DNA from: Portunus trituberculatus
Taxonomy: Eukaryota > Arthropoda > Malacostraca > Decapoda > Portunidae
NCBI RefSeq assembly: GCF_017591435.1
Contig: NC_059289.1
Location: 19,327,844 to 19,391,843, forward strand
Direction of reading: 5' to 3'
DNA length: 64,000 nt
Below, piece by piece: positions 32,823-45,934 of this stretch; the stretch's first letter is position 1; each line of letters begins with the position of its first letter. A program made the position numbers and the translations under genes. The notes beneath the pieces were generated by a model that was given only the letters and a program-made list of their open reading frames with translations, was not told the origin of the DNA and made no database searches.

Positions 32823-33640
32823 GAAAGTTAGAAAAAAGCCCACTTGAGCGCTGGCTCTCCATAGAGTAAAAAGTGCCAAAACCGTCAGCCAGAATTAGGG
32901 GAGCAAATGCCTCGATACCTCCCTCTTAAAAGAAGACAAGTTGTAGGAATTCAGAAATACAGATGCAGGGAGGGAGTTCCAGAGTTTACAAGTGAAAGAG
33001 ATGAATGACTGAGCGTACTGGTTAACTCTTGCATTAGAGAGTTGGACAGAATAGGGATGAGAGGAAGAAGAAAGCCTTGTGCAGCGTGGCCACAGGAGGA
33101 GGGGAGGCATGCAGTTAGCAAGATCAGTAGAACAGTTACCATGAAAATAGCGATTAAATATAGAAAGGGATGCAACATTTCGGCGGTGAGAAAGAGACTG
33201 AAGACAGTTAATCAGAGGAGGGGAGTTGATGAGACGAAGAGCTTTTGATTCCACCCTATCAAGCAAAGCTGTGTGACTGGAACCCCCCCAAACATGCGAA
33301 GAGTACTCCATACAGGGTCGGATAAGGCCCTTATACAGAGTAAGCAGTTGGAGGTGCGAGAAAAACTGTTGGAGACGCCTCAGAACACCTAATTTCATAG
33401 AAGCTGTTTTAGCAAGAGATGAGATGTGAAGTTTCTAGTTAAGATTATGAGCAAAGGACAGACCGAGGATATTCATTGTGGAAGAGGGAGACAGATGAGT
33501 GTCATTGAAGAAGAGAGGATAGTTGTCTGGAAGGTTGTGTCGAGTTGATAGATGGAGGAATTGAGTTTTTGAGGCATTGAAAACTACTAGATTTTCTCTG
33601 CCCCAATCGGAAATCTTAGAAAGATCAGAAGTCAGGCATT
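32823..33640 (-). mobile_element. LINE-C copy 2: 5'-truncated LINE in DIRS-B
   Basis: The minus strand encodes the C-terminal region of a LINE RT: 'GRENLVVFNASKTQFLHLS' (33595 down), 'LGVLRRLQQFFSHLQLLTLY' (33390 down), 'RPCMEYSSHVWGGSSHTALL', 'NARVNQYAQSFISFTCKLWN' and 'SSFKREVSRHLLP'. This is a Jockey-like LINE (clade by inference). The 3' end is GCTCAAGTGGGCTTTTTTC near 32826, shared with copy 1 at 14656. The start is inside RT, so the copy is 5'-truncated. Confidence 0.85.
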
Positions 33641-35846
33641 CCATGGCGTCCCCGCGTGATCTGTTGATTTCCTGAAGGGTTGGACGTCTCTGAAAGAACG
33701 TGGAAAGATGTAGGGTGGTATCATCAGCGTAGGAGTGGATAGGGCAAGAAGTCTGAGTGCTGCAGCGGCAACTTCATTTAAGGATTTGGTAGAGAAGGCA
33801 TCAGCATTCTTCCTAGCCTGGGTCACCTTGTCCTCCTCAAACAAGAAAGCTGAGTCCACTGCTGACTGCATGAGGATACGTTTATCCAAAATGGAGAATG
33901 AAGAGGGGAGATTCCTCAACACAGCTTGTCTCCTGAAGGTCAATAGGTTAGCCAAAACTGTAGTGGTCTCTTTTGAAGCAGTCTGCATAGCCTGTTGCAT
34001 GCTAGAGACTGCTTGTGCCATCAAGGTATCCTTATTAGGTACAGAATCTCCCAGTTTAACCAGTCTTGAGACTGCCCCAAACATCCAGAACTGGAAGTTC
34101 TGCACTTCTCTTATGCCACGTACTGCTTCCTCTAAGTGGAGTAAGTTGGTGGCAGACATTTCTGGGCAGGAAGTGAGCGAGGGAAGGGTTAACCACAGAA
34201 CCCTTTCCCTTTGAGTCATCACTGACCACATACCACTTTCTCTTTGGCCTGCGTATATAAGGTAGGGCAGCTGTGTTGCCATCGCGCAAGCGACCAGCAA
34301 CCCACTGATCCACAAGGCAGGCTGAATTCGTCATGGGGCGCGACCAGCGAAAGGGTATGAAGGTGTGTCTCTCTTGCGGTAACACAGTCTTCCTTTCCCG
34401 GCCAAGGTGCGCGGTCGTGTCGTGTCTCACGAACACCTTTGGCCCTACCAAACTGGTCATAGATAAAGTTTGCCAGCTTTAAGAAGTCTGAGGGCTCACT
34501 CACCGTGTGTTGTTCCTCCTCTTCAGATGTTTGGTGTAGGTCTTCATGGGTGGCGTGCCAAGGGTCGCAAGTCTGATGCAAGGGGTCTGGATCATCATCC
34601 AAGCGACTGGCAGGAGGGTGTGGGCGCACCGACTCACCTATGTTGGGATGCCACGGAGCCATTGAACCCTGGGCAGCCCAGTTTCCTGCCTCCAAGGCTG
34701 GAATGGAAGGGTGGAATGGGTGGGCACTGATCATATGTTATGGCAGGAACCCATATGACAGTCAGCCGAAGCTTGCCCGTCTACCAAACAGTGAGGAGCG
34801 TGGGTAACTTGGACTGCCGCCACCTCAGCTGATCTTTCCCGTGCTGGCGGTGTGGCTGAAGCCTATCCGCCGTCGCAACGGGGCGGGTGAGGTTGCGTGG
34901 TAATATGGACCAGACTCGCAACGACACCTCTGTCACTAGATGAGCACTCAGCTCGTGAGCGCTTAATTCATCCTGTAAGATCCTTAGCCACTCTCTTGGC
35001 TTTCTTGGCGGGAGAAGATGCAATATTGTCTCCCAGACGGCTGTCGTTCTCACGAAACTTACCACCCAGTGAGATGTCAGTCGTGACCTGTACAGGAACA
35101 CCGTCATGGCAGCTACCTGAACCCTGGAACCCTAAGCATTCAGCACTAGGGGAATGGGGAAGTCCTGTATAATCCACTGGCGACCGTCCCTCACTGACCG
35201 ACCTGACTTGTCTCACCAGCGTGAGCTCTCTGTCGCCGGGGGTGGGTGGGGCGTCGGACGTGACCGCAGTCACCAGGGGGGGAGCTGCAACCGAAAGATA
35301 GTTAGGAACTGCCTCCTCAACTACCTCTTTAACAACCTCTCTGAGGGTGGTAGGCTTGTTAACACCAGCCATACCAAGAAAGTTAGTGAACTGAGACATC
35401 ATATTCAGCATATGAGACATCTGTGTATGGAAATCCTGGGCAGGAGGCCCTACCTGAGAGGCTGACAGCCCTGGGTCCATGCTGGAAGGTGACGAAACCA
35501 CAGAATCATCTAGAACTTCACCTCCTACCTCGGAATCCACAAACCTGGGGGAAGAGCATTACGAGTGTAATGCAGAAGAACGCTTCTTGCTATAAGACTT
35601 GCGTTTAGCCTCCAGTTGACGTTGGTGTTTGCAAGCCTTTAGCAGCGTCACGTTGTCCCACGTCTGACACTCCTCACACCTGTTGTCCAGAGCACAAACA
35701 TGGCCCCTACACTTCACACAGAGATTGTGGGGATCCAGAGATGCACAACTTATCTGCCTGTTGCAATCCTTGCCCTTGCAAGTCCTGTGTGTACGCTGGG
35801 GGGGTGAAGGATCCACAGCCGGCCCATGACTGCCCAAAGTAGACAT
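33632..35846 (-). pseudogene. DIRS-B gag-like region
   Basis: The first part (35846-35559) begins 'MSTLGSHGPAVDPSPPQ' and holds paired Cys motifs 'CKGKDCNRQ', 'LCVKCRGHVCALDNRCEEC', a putative zinc-binding module also seen in DIRS-A. The second part (35540-34968) contains a hydrophobic segment 'MLNMMSQFTNFLGMAGVN' (possible multimerisation helix). The third (34734-33632) includes 'DFLKLANFIYDQFG' and a helical region with 'MLETA/MQQAMQTASKETTTVL' character, then 'PFRKSTDHAGTP' before the LINE-C insert. Two or three frame changes divide it. Confidence 0.78.
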
Positions 35847-36109
35847 GCTGCACCAAAAGCCGGTTAGTAGGAGCGCAGGGTCAGAGGTCCAGTCCTCACG
35901 GACGCAGAAAAAGCAATGGAGAGGTTGCTGAGCAGGTAGTGGGGGTGGGTGGACGAAGGGGGTTATGAGGGCTTCCCATTTTTTATGAACCCTACCTCCT
36001 CTTCCTCCACTATGAGGAAGTTTTAGGGCGTTCTTATATATTCTGCGTCAGGGAAAGAGAGAGTCCACCTTTCTAGTCATTTGAAACAGGGGTGGGTAAC
36101 AAATATATA

Positions 36110-37101
36110 CAGGCAACCCTCGTTTAACGAAGGTTCACACAACGAAATTTCGCTACAACGAAGGTTTCATTTTACTACCATCTGCTCGTTTAACGAACAC
36201 CAAACTCGCTTTAACGAAGTTTTATCCAGGGAATTTTTTTCCAAATCTGAAAGCCCCACCATATCACGCAAGCTGACAGGCTTTTGAATACACCAGGAGC
36301 TGCTGGTACTAAGGCTTGTCTCAGGAAAAATCCTGGGATCCCTATAGAATATAGATCAAGATCAAGATCAAGTCTCTCGTGGACAACACGCGCAACATTC
36401 ACTCCCCAGTCAAAACATAACAGCGTCAGCAGCAGCTTGTCTTCCCTAGCTCAACTTACCACCAAAATGCCCTGCAATTGGTCTAGTGTTCGTAAGAAGA
36501 CCAGGAAGTCTCTTACTCTCCAAATGAAGCTAGATATTATTCACAGACACAAGAGGCCAGAAAACTATAGCAGTGCTGGCCTCTATCTTGACTCCATATT
36601 ATACTGTCTCTATTTTCAAGTCAGCAGACTCTATTAAGAAGGCTGGTGAGACCGTATCTTCCTTGCAAGCTAAATGAACCACCTGAACTCGTGACTCTAC
36701 TATGGATAAAATGGAAAGCCTTGTGGAAATGTGGTACATAAGATTTGTATGCAGTACAATGATGCGCACTTTGTTTACATTCCACAAGTTGCCGGTTAGT
36801 GTCTTTCCCGTTTCACTCTTCCTCCCTTCATAAAGTTAAGATCATCAACATTATAAAGTTACATACATACATACATACATTAGTGCACATTATAATGACT
36901 TAAATTAAACTACCTAAATGTTTAACTTCATAATTTTTACTTTCATTAAACCTTTTACTGTACTATGATGCACTCTCACTTTGCTTACTCTCAATGGAAG
37001 TTCAAATCAGGGGTTAAACTTGTTATATCGGTTCGCTTAACGAAGTTTCGCTTAACGAAGTGTTTTTTAGGAACGTAACCCCTTCGTTAAACGGGGATTG
37101 C

Positions 37102-37103
<2 letters not shown>
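36110..37103 (+). mobile_element. Tg-A copy 3 with LINE-D-like tail insert
   Basis: Ends are CAGGCAACCCTCGTTTAACG and its inverted partner ending in TTGCCTG, with TA at 36108-36109 and 37104-37105. An insert at about 36295-36371 ends in repeated ATCAAG units and matches the tail of LINE-D. The helix-turn-helix start of a transposase is readable at 36466-36560 ('KTRKSLTLQMKLDIIHRHKR'). The rest is non-coding. Confidence 0.88.

Positions 37104-37175
<72 letters not shown>
37104..37175. repeat. (TA)n microsatellite
   Basis: TA array between Tg-A copy 3 and the hAT MITE. Confidence 0.98.

Positions 37176-38496
<1,321 letters not shown>

Positions 38497-38571
<75 letters not shown>
38497..38571. 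repeat. (TA)n microsatellite
   Basis: TA array ending flush with the start of Tg-A copy 4. Confidence 0.98.
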
Positions 38572-38574
<3 letters not shown>

Positions 38575-39694
38575 GCAACCCCCGTTTAATGAAGATTCAC
38601 ACAACGAAATTTCGCCACAACGAAGGTTTCATTTTACTACCATCTGCTCGTTTAATGAACACCAAACTCACTTTAACGAAGTTTTATCCAGGTAATCTTT
38701 TCCAAGTTTGAAAGCCCCGCTGTATCACGCAAGCCGACAAGCTTTTGAATACACCAGGAGCTGCAAATACTAAGGCCTGCCTCAGGAGAAATCCTGGGAC
38801 ACCTGTAGAATCAAGATCAAGATCAAGATCAAGCCTCTCATGGACAACACACTCCCATGACAGCGTCAGCAGCAGCTCGTCTTCACTCACTCAACTTACC
38901 ACCAAAATGCTCTGCAATGTGGCCTAGCGTTCCTAAGAAGACCAGGAAGTCTCTTACTCTCGAAGTGAAGCTGCATATTATTCACAGACACGAGAGAGGC
39001 GAGAAAACTATAGCATTGCTGGCCACCATCTTGACTCAATATACTGTCTCTACTATTTTCAAGTCAGCAGACTACTAAGAAGGCTGGTGAGACTGTATCT
39101 TCCTTGCAAGCTAAAAGAACCACAACTCGTGACTCTACAATGGATAAAATGGAAAGCCTTGTGGAAATATGGTACATAAGTTTTGTATGCGGTACAATGA
39201 TGCGCCCTTTGTTTACATTCCACAGGTTGCCGGTTAGTGTTTTTCTCGTTTCACTCTCTCTCCCTTCATAAATTCAAGATCAACATTATAAAGTTACGTA
39301 CATACATACATTAGTGTACATTATAATGACTTAAATTAAATTTAACTGCCTAAATGTTAAACTTCATAATTTTTACTTTCATTAAACCTTTCACTGTACT
39401 ATGATGCACTCTCGCTTTGCTTACTCTCAATGGAAGTTCAAATCAGGGGTTAACCCCTTCACTACGGTGACGCCTATGTGGGCGTCATGAAGCCCCAGTA
39501 GCAAATACGGTGACGCTTACGTAGACGTCATATTTCTTTTCTGAACTTTCTTCAGTTCAGTTGTCCCGTATAGTGTGTTGGATACCAACTACACACGCCA
39601 TATGCTGTCCTTGAAATCCTAGTGCTCTTCCCACCATCCTTGTCTCCACCAATCACTAAAGATAAGTTACATGCGTCCCGCCTTGTAACATTCG

Positions 39695-39699
<5 letters not shown>

Positions 39700-39745
<46 letters not shown>
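39700..39745. repeat. (AC)n microsatellite
   Basis: AC array of TTAA element copy 2, the counterpart of the GT array in copy 1. Confidence 0.97.
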
Positions 39746-39747
<2 letters not shown>

Positions 39748-39978
39748 ATTAACGGTTCAAGAGAAATATAACTTATTTTTGGAAATATACAAAACTGGGG
39801 TCAGGGAATATGTTCCGAAATATAGACCTAAAGAAGAAGGAAAGAAAGATTGGTTTAATGCAAGATGTGCTAGGGCAGGGCTACTCAACTATTATAAGCA
39901 AAGGTCCAGTTAGACAAGCTCCAATGTACGCATAGGTCCGGAAATTTTTATTACATGAAATATAAAAAAGAAAACAAT

Positions 39979-40270
39979 CTCATAATTTTCCCTGAAAAAA
40001 AGACCCTGGCTGTTGTGGCGCCTTCCTTCAAATCACTCACTCACTCATTCATAACTTTCCTTGAAAAAAAGACATTGGCTGTTGCGGCGCCTTCCTTCAA
40101 ATCACTCACTCACTCACTCATTCATAATTTTCCTCGAAAAAAAAAGACATTGGCTGTTGTGGCGCCTTCCTTCAAATCACTCACTCACTCACTCATTCAT
40201 AACTTCCCTGAAAAAAAGACATTGACTGTTGTGGTGCCTTCCTTCAAATCACTCACTCACTCATAACTTT
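39979..40270. repeat. Tandem repeat, about 4 units of 65-75 bp
   Basis: Each unit holds CTGAAAAAAAGACATTGGCT, then GTTGTGGCGCCTTCCTTCAA and a run of CACT. Units differ in A-run length and CACT copy number. Confidence 0.92.
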
Positions 40271-40608
40271 CCTCTTAGAAAAAAAATAAAATTTACAAAT
40301 TCCTCTTCCCGTGTTCTTCCTTATCAGTCACACCCAACAAGTCCTGGCAAGATTCTTTCTTGCTTGCATCGTGATATAGATAAAAGTTATCCTCAGTGAA
40401 CACTCCACTGCTCTCTTGGGCTGTCATGTTATTGGCAAGAACTATGACCTCTCAAAAAAAAATCTCAAAACTTTTAGAAACCTCTCAAGACTTTTTGAAA
40501 ATGAAATTAAGAACTTAGAAATGAAAAAAAATCAACACTACAGCAAGGATTTCAAAGCTGTTGTGTTGATTTTTTGTCATTTTAAAAAGTCGTTTTTCTC
40601 AATTAAGC

Positions 40609-40824
40609 TTAGTGAGAAAAATTACACTTCTTGTTCCTTATCAACTCGCTGAATCTCGGTACTAATTTGGTGACGGCCAGTCGAATACAGTGGTGGAGGT
40701 GTTCACTGGTCATGCATGAGCGAAACTTGTTCTTCACAAAGTTCATGGTAGAGAAAGCAGACGCAAAATCGACGTACATGTGCCACATAATGAGAGCCAA
40801 AAGTATTTTATAACTTCCAGCCAT
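40609..40824 (-). pseudogene. hAT transposase C-terminal remnant
   Basis: A short minus-strand frame reads 'FASAFSTMNFVKNKFRSCMT', then 'SEHLHHCIRLAVTKLVPRFSEL'. The pattern 'FS-MN-VK-K-RS-MT-EHL--C-R-A' is the C-terminal dimerisation region of hAT transposases of the type found in GTF2IRD2/ZMYM-like domesticated genes. Nothing of the RNase-H-like catalytic core is visible. Confidence 0.65.
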
Positions 40825-43223
40825 GGCTGGTTGTGCTGCTCAACCAGCAATGAGCGCTGGCTGGTTGAGCAGCACACCCAACCCCATATTTTAAGCAGGC
40901 TAGCACACCCTGAATATACGCCCCTGCTACCAACGTACTCCTGAATTATTCCTGAACAAATGCAACTAAGATAAATTCAGACTTGTCCAGAACATCTCAC
41001 GTCAAAGTTTACCCTTGCCTCGCCAGCCATGTATGTAAACAACAGAAGCCAGCTGATTTTTCTCATTTTCTGTTAATGCAAAAGCAATAACAGAAAATGT
41101 AATATCATAGGAAAACTATTCTAAATATATATAGTCATAGTCGACCAAAAAAAAAACTTGCAAGATACTTTCACCAGGACCTTCATGCTATTTAACTAGA
41201 ATTTTCTCTTCCTGGGGTCTGAGGTCCAACTGCAACACTCAGAAGGTCCGGATCCGGACCGCGGTCCGCCAGTTGAGTACCCCTGTGCTAGGGCAAAGGA
41301 GAAACGAGATGGAGCATGGAAAAGGTGGAGAAGAAACAGAAATCCAGAAAATAAGGAAAACTTCAAAACAGCAAGAAATTAATATGCTAAGGTGAAAAAG
41401 GAAGAAGAAAGGAACTATGAAAAGGACATTGTCGAAAAATGTAAGGAACAACCAAAATTGTTCTACAGATTCATAAATGGAAAAATAAGATAAAAAGAAA
41501 CAATAGAAAGGTTAACAGGAGAAAACGGAATGGTGGAAGACCCAAAAAGCATGGCAGAACTGTTAAATAGTAAATTTCATGAGGTCTTTACTGAGGAATC
41601 CAAATTTGAAAGACCACAGGGTAATAGAGAGACTGTCTATATGAAAGAGATTAAAGTAACCAAGCTTGAAATAAAAAAGTTGATGACGAAATTGGATGAG
41701 GAAAAGGCAATGGGACCGGATGAAGTCTCAGGCAGAATACTGAAAGAATGTAGGGAAGAACTAGCAAGTCCAATATACATCATAAAATGCTCAATAGAAA
41801 ATGGAACAGTGCCAGTGGAGTGGAAAAGAGCTGAGGTGGTTCCCATATATAAGAGCGGAAGGAAGGAAGAACCTTTAAATTACAGACCGGTATCACTAAC
41901 TAGTGTAATATGCAAGATGTGTGAAAAGTAATAAAGAAGCAATGGATCGAGTTTCTTGAAGACAACAAAATATTATCAAATAGCCAATTTGGTTTTAGAA
42001 AAGGTCGGTCATGTGTGACAAATTTATTGAGTTTCTACTCTAGAATAGTTGATAAAGTACAAGAGAGAGAGGATGGGTTGACTGTATTTATTTAGATCTA
42101 AAAAGGCTTTTGATAAAGTGCCACATGAAAGATTACTATGGAAGTTAGAGGAGAAGGGTGGCTTAAAAGGAAGCACATTGAGATGGATGAAGAATTACTT
42201 AAGGGGAGAGAAATAAGGACGATAGTTAAAGATATGAAGTCCAAGTGGAGAACAGTAGACAGCGGAGTGCCACAGGGGTCAGTATTGGCAACAATACTTT
42301 TCTCGTATATATAAATGACATGCCAGAGGGAGTGAACAGCTACATAAATCTGTTTATGGATGATGCGAAACTATGCAGACTCATTAAACAAAAGAGGATT
42401 GTGAAATACTACAGGAAGACTTAAACAAGATCTGGAAATGGAGCAAAAATGGGAGATGGAATTCAATGTGGACAAAAGCCATGTCATGGAAATGGGAAAA
42501 AGTGAAAGACGACCAGTGGGAATCTATAAGATGGGAGATGGAGTAGAACTAGAAAAAGTAAAAAGGAAAAGGACTTGGGAGTGACAATGGAAGAAAATAA
42601 TCAACCGTAAGCCATATTGATAGAATTTTCAGAGAGACGATAATTTGCTAAGGAATATTGGAGTAGCATTTCACTATATGGACAAGGAAATGATGAAGAA
42701 ATTGATAAGTACTAAAATAAGACCTAGATTGGAATATGCAGGAGTTGTGTGGACTCCCCATAAAAGAAACATAAGAAAATTAGAGAGACTACAAAAATGG
42801 CTACAAGAATGGTTCCAGAATTTAAAGGGATGGCATATGAGGAGAGACTAAAGGCAATGGATCTACCAACCTTGGAGCAGAGAAGAGAGAGGGGATCTGA
42901 TACAAGTTTATAAATTGATTAACGGAATGGATGAAGTGGATAATGAGAAACTGATCCTGAGAGAAGAATATGACTTTAGAAGCACAAGATCGCATAGTAA
43001 GAAACTAAGGAAGGGACGATGTCTGAGAGATGTTAAAAATTTAGTTTCCAAAGATGTGTTGAGACTTGGAACAGTTTGAGTGAGGAAGTGGTATCAGCAA
43101 AGAGTGTACATAGTTTTAAAGAAAAATTGGATAAGTGTAGATATGGAGATGGGACCACACGAGCATAAAGCCCAGGCCCTGTAAAACTACTAGGTAAATA
43201 CAACTAGGTAAATACACACACAC

Positions 43224-43499
43224 ACACGGCCCAGTAGCTCAGTGGTTAGGGCGCTGGCTTCACAAGCCAGAGGACTTTCGATTCAAGGAGATATTTGGGT
43301 GTGTCTCCTTTCACGTATTGTTCACCTAGCAGTGAGTAGGTACGGGATGTAAGTCGAGGAGTTGTGACCTTGTTGTCCCGGTGTGTGGTGTGTGCCTGGT
43401 CTCAGGCCTATCCGAAGATCGGAAATAATGAGCTCTGAGCTCGTTCCATAGGGTAACGTCTGGCTGTCTCGTCAGAGACTGCAACAGATCAAACAGTGA

Positions 43500-43500
<1 letters not shown>
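43224..43500 (+). repeat. tRNA-Val-derived SINE
   Basis: The head (43228-43300) is tRNA-like: an A-box TAGCTCAGTGG (43235-43245), then an anticodon stem CTGGC/GCCAG enclosing TTCACAA, which gives anticodon CAC (Val), and a decayed B-box (TTTCGATTCA). The acceptor stem is not closed and there is no terminal CCA-like end, so it is not a working tRNA gene. A body of about 200 bp follows (GTGAGTAGGTACGGGATGTA and onward) and then an AC array. It sits between the tail of LINE-B copy 1 and the start of LINE-B copy 2. Confidence 0.8.
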
Positions 43501-43501
<1 letters not shown>

Positions 43502-43540
<39 letters not shown>

Positions 43541-43564
43541 ATACACACACACACACACACACAC
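43502..43564. repeat. (AC)n microsatellite
   Basis: AC repeats with one TCAT interruption, at the 3' end of the SINE. Confidence 0.97.
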
Positions 43565-43711
43565 GAGAGACACGGTCGAGGGCGAACGCACTGGCACAGT
43601 TCCGACGATCAGCTGATATTCACTACATACCTGTTGTATAGTATTTACAGTGGCCTGGGCAGGTAGTGTGGACTCATTTTTTTTCTTCTTCATGAAATCA
43701 AATATTAAGGA

Positions 43712-44680
43712 ATGATGAGTGAAAAAGAGATTCCATCCAAATGCAGACATGAGAATAGAGAAGGGGCTGATGATGACTATGTTGGTGAAGGAGAACGCGT
43801 ATTCGAAGGGTTTGATACGACGACTACTTCACTACTTAAGAGTGTGTTGAATATTGAATGTAAACTAAATAAACTGATAAAGGAGAAGATGGAAATGAAA
43901 GAGAATGAAGAACAGGAAAAGGAGTTTATAAGACTGAGAGAAAGGATAAGAAAAGTGGAAGAAAACGAAGCTAGGCTAAGAGCGGAAAACGAAGAACTAA
44001 AAAAGGAAGTAGCTAACTACAAAAAGCAGATGGAAGAAGGACTCGGTAAAGTCGAGAAAGAAAAGGAGAAGCTGAAAGATCTAGTAAACAAGGAAGAGGA
44101 AAGAGTGCAGAACATGATTAAAAAAGAAGTACAAGCATGGAGAGTCCAAGATAAGAAAGATAAGGCCAATTTTCAGGAGGTGATTCAAGAACAACTTAAA
44201 GAAAAAGAAAATATGACAAACAAAATGATAGGAGTCCTCAAGACAAAAGAAAATCTAGTTAGAGAAATTGCAGAAAAAAGAAGAGTGTAGTCGATTTGGA
44301 ATAAAAGAAAAAATATAAAATATAGACCAAAAAGAGAAAAAGAAGAAATGAAATCAGTCAAAGATCTACTGAAGAATCTAAACGACGAAGATAGGCAGAA
44401 CTTAGAAGAGGAAGTAGAAAAAATAAACAGAATGGGACCATATCAAGAAGGAAAAACGAGACCAATTAAAATACTACTAAAATCACAAGCAGCAACAGAA
44501 GAAATATTATTTAGAACAACAAAACTTAGAGAAACAGAAGGCTGCAAGGATATCTATATAAAGAAAAATAGAAATGAGGAGGAAAGGAAGAGATACAATG
44601 AACTCGCAGCAGCAGTAGGGGAGAAAAAAATAATGAAAGGTCAGAAGAGGAAAAAAAGGCATTTTTTTGGAGAATTCTAG
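43712..44680 (+). pseudogene. LINE-B ORF1: coiled-coil protein
   Basis: From the ATG at 43712 a 192-residue frame runs to 44290. After a short acidic leader it is almost entirely Lys/Glu-rich helix, typical of a coiled coil ('LKSVLNIECKLNKLIKEKME', then 'RIRKVEENEARLRAENEEL' and 'LGKVEKEKEKLKDLVNKEEE'). After a stop the sequence continues at 44348-44680 in a different frame ('MKSVKDLLKNLNDEDRQNLE', then 'RPIKILLKSQAATEEILFRT'), which resembles an RRM-like or L1-ORF1-type C-terminal domain. RNA-binding role is inferred. Confidence 0.75.
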
Positions 44681-44774
44681 GAGACAGGATAAGGAAATGG
44701 TATATAAACGAGAAGGAAGAAAAAAAAGTGGAACAAGTTTAACTAAAAATGATAAAGGCAAGAGACTAAAAATG

Positions 44775-45423
44775 ATGTATACGAACATAGACGGGGGTTT
44801 TATCAAGTATATTAGAATTAAGAGATTACATAAAGAAAGAAAATCCAGATATTGTATGCCTGGCTGAAACAAAACTAAATGAGGCAATCAAAATAGACTT
44901 GGATAATAGGTATAATGTATGGAGAAGAGACAGAGTGGGTAAAAGGAGGAGTCATGATAATGTTAAGGAAGGAGATAGTGATCAACCAAATGGAATGTGG
45001 GGAAGGAAAAGCAGAAGTATTGTATGTTAAGATGCATATTAATAAAAAAAGAGTTAACAATCATTGTAACATATGTGCCACCAAAAACAAATTCATGGAC
45101 CAATCAAGACTATAGAGACATGATAGATGACACAATAAGGAGTCTAACGAGAATCGTTAAAGAAAGGAAAAAAGTTATATTAGTAGGAGATTTCAACTGT
45201 AAAGAAGTGGACTGGGAAAATTATGAAAGTGATATGGGGGAAGAAGCCTGGGGAGAAAGATTCTTGAACCTAATGATAAACCAGAGAGTAAAGGAATGCA
45301 CAAGATTCAGAGGAAACCATGAGCCGGCAAGATTGGACCTAATTTTTACAAGGGCTATACAAATGAATGATGATATAAGATATAAGTGCCCATTGGGAAA
45401 GAGTGACCATGTAATATTATAAA
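44775..45423 (+). pseudogene. LINE-B ORF2 endonuclease domain
   Basis: The frames give 'MMYTNIDGG' (44775), 'NPDIVCLAETKLNEA' (44843-44890, frame change), 'KKVILVGDFNCKEVDW' (45170-45214, active-site DFN), 'PARLDLIFTR' (45324-45350) and 'LGKSDHVIL' (45393-45420, catalytic SDH). This is a complete set of AP-endonuclease-type motifs. Indels near 44810, 44935 and 45060 break it. Confidence 0.88.
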
Positions 45424-45934
45424 TAGATATAGAAGAGGGAAAGGAAGATAGAGACGATTCATACAAAGGAGACCGATTAAACTACAGAAAGGCTGATATT
45501 GAGAATCTCAGGAACTATTTTAAAAATGTAAACTGGGAGGAGATGGAAAACTCAGAGACGATGCAAGAGAATATAACTTATTTTTGGAAATATATAAAAC
45601 AGGAGTCAGGAATATGTCCCAAAATATAGACCTAAAGAAGAAAGAAAGAAAGATTGGTTTAATGCAAGGTGTGCTAGGGCAAAGGAGAAAAGAGATGGAG
45701 CATGGAAAAGGTGGAGAAGAAATAGAAATCCAACAAGTAAGGAAAACTTCAAGGCAGCGAGAAATGAATATGTTAAGGTGAGGAAGGAAGAGGAAAAGAA
45801 CTTTGAAAAGGACATTGTCGAAAAATGTAAGGAGCAACCAAAATTGTTCTATAGATTCATAAATGGAAAAATTAGACAAAGAGAAACAATAGAAAGGTTA
45901 AAAGGAGAGAACGGATGGTGGAAGACCCAAAAGT

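Larger units (their letters stand above)
39876..41285 (-). mobile_element. hAT element with 8-bp target duplication
   Basis: The element begins CAGGGCTACTCAACT and ends (inverted) CAGGGGTACTCAACT. The 8-bp TGCTAGGG is present on both sides (39868-39875 and 41286-41293). LINE-B copy 2 has the uninterrupted site (GTGTGCTAGGGCAAAGG, 45668-45684). Inside are four tandem units (39979-40270) and a transposase remnant on the minus strand. Length 1410 bp. Confidence 0.93.
39758..43222 (+). mobile_element. LINE-B copy 1, 5'-truncated, interrupted by a hAT element
   Basis: Starts within the linker before RT ('NITYFWKYTKL' region), is cut by the hAT element 39876-41285, and resumes through RT. RT motifs are 'EKAMGPDEVSGRILKECREE', 'EWKRAEVVPIYKSGRKE', 'SGVPQGSVLA' and 'INLFMDDAKLCRL' (FMDD in place of FADD, about 42348-42380). 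The C-terminal region has 'LISTKIRPRLEYAGVVWTPH'. It ends with direct repeats of ACTAGGTAAATAC (43189-43216), the LINE-B tail. Multiple frame changes. Nearly the same sequence follows as copy 2. Confidence 0.9.

Noticed and set aside
39979..40270. CRISPR array
   Set aside because: Units are adjacent without unique spacers, and the context is a eukaryotic hAT element.
43228..43300. A functional tRNA-Val gene
   Set aside because: The A-box and anticodon arm are good, but the B-box is decayed, the acceptor stem does not close and a SINE body follows.
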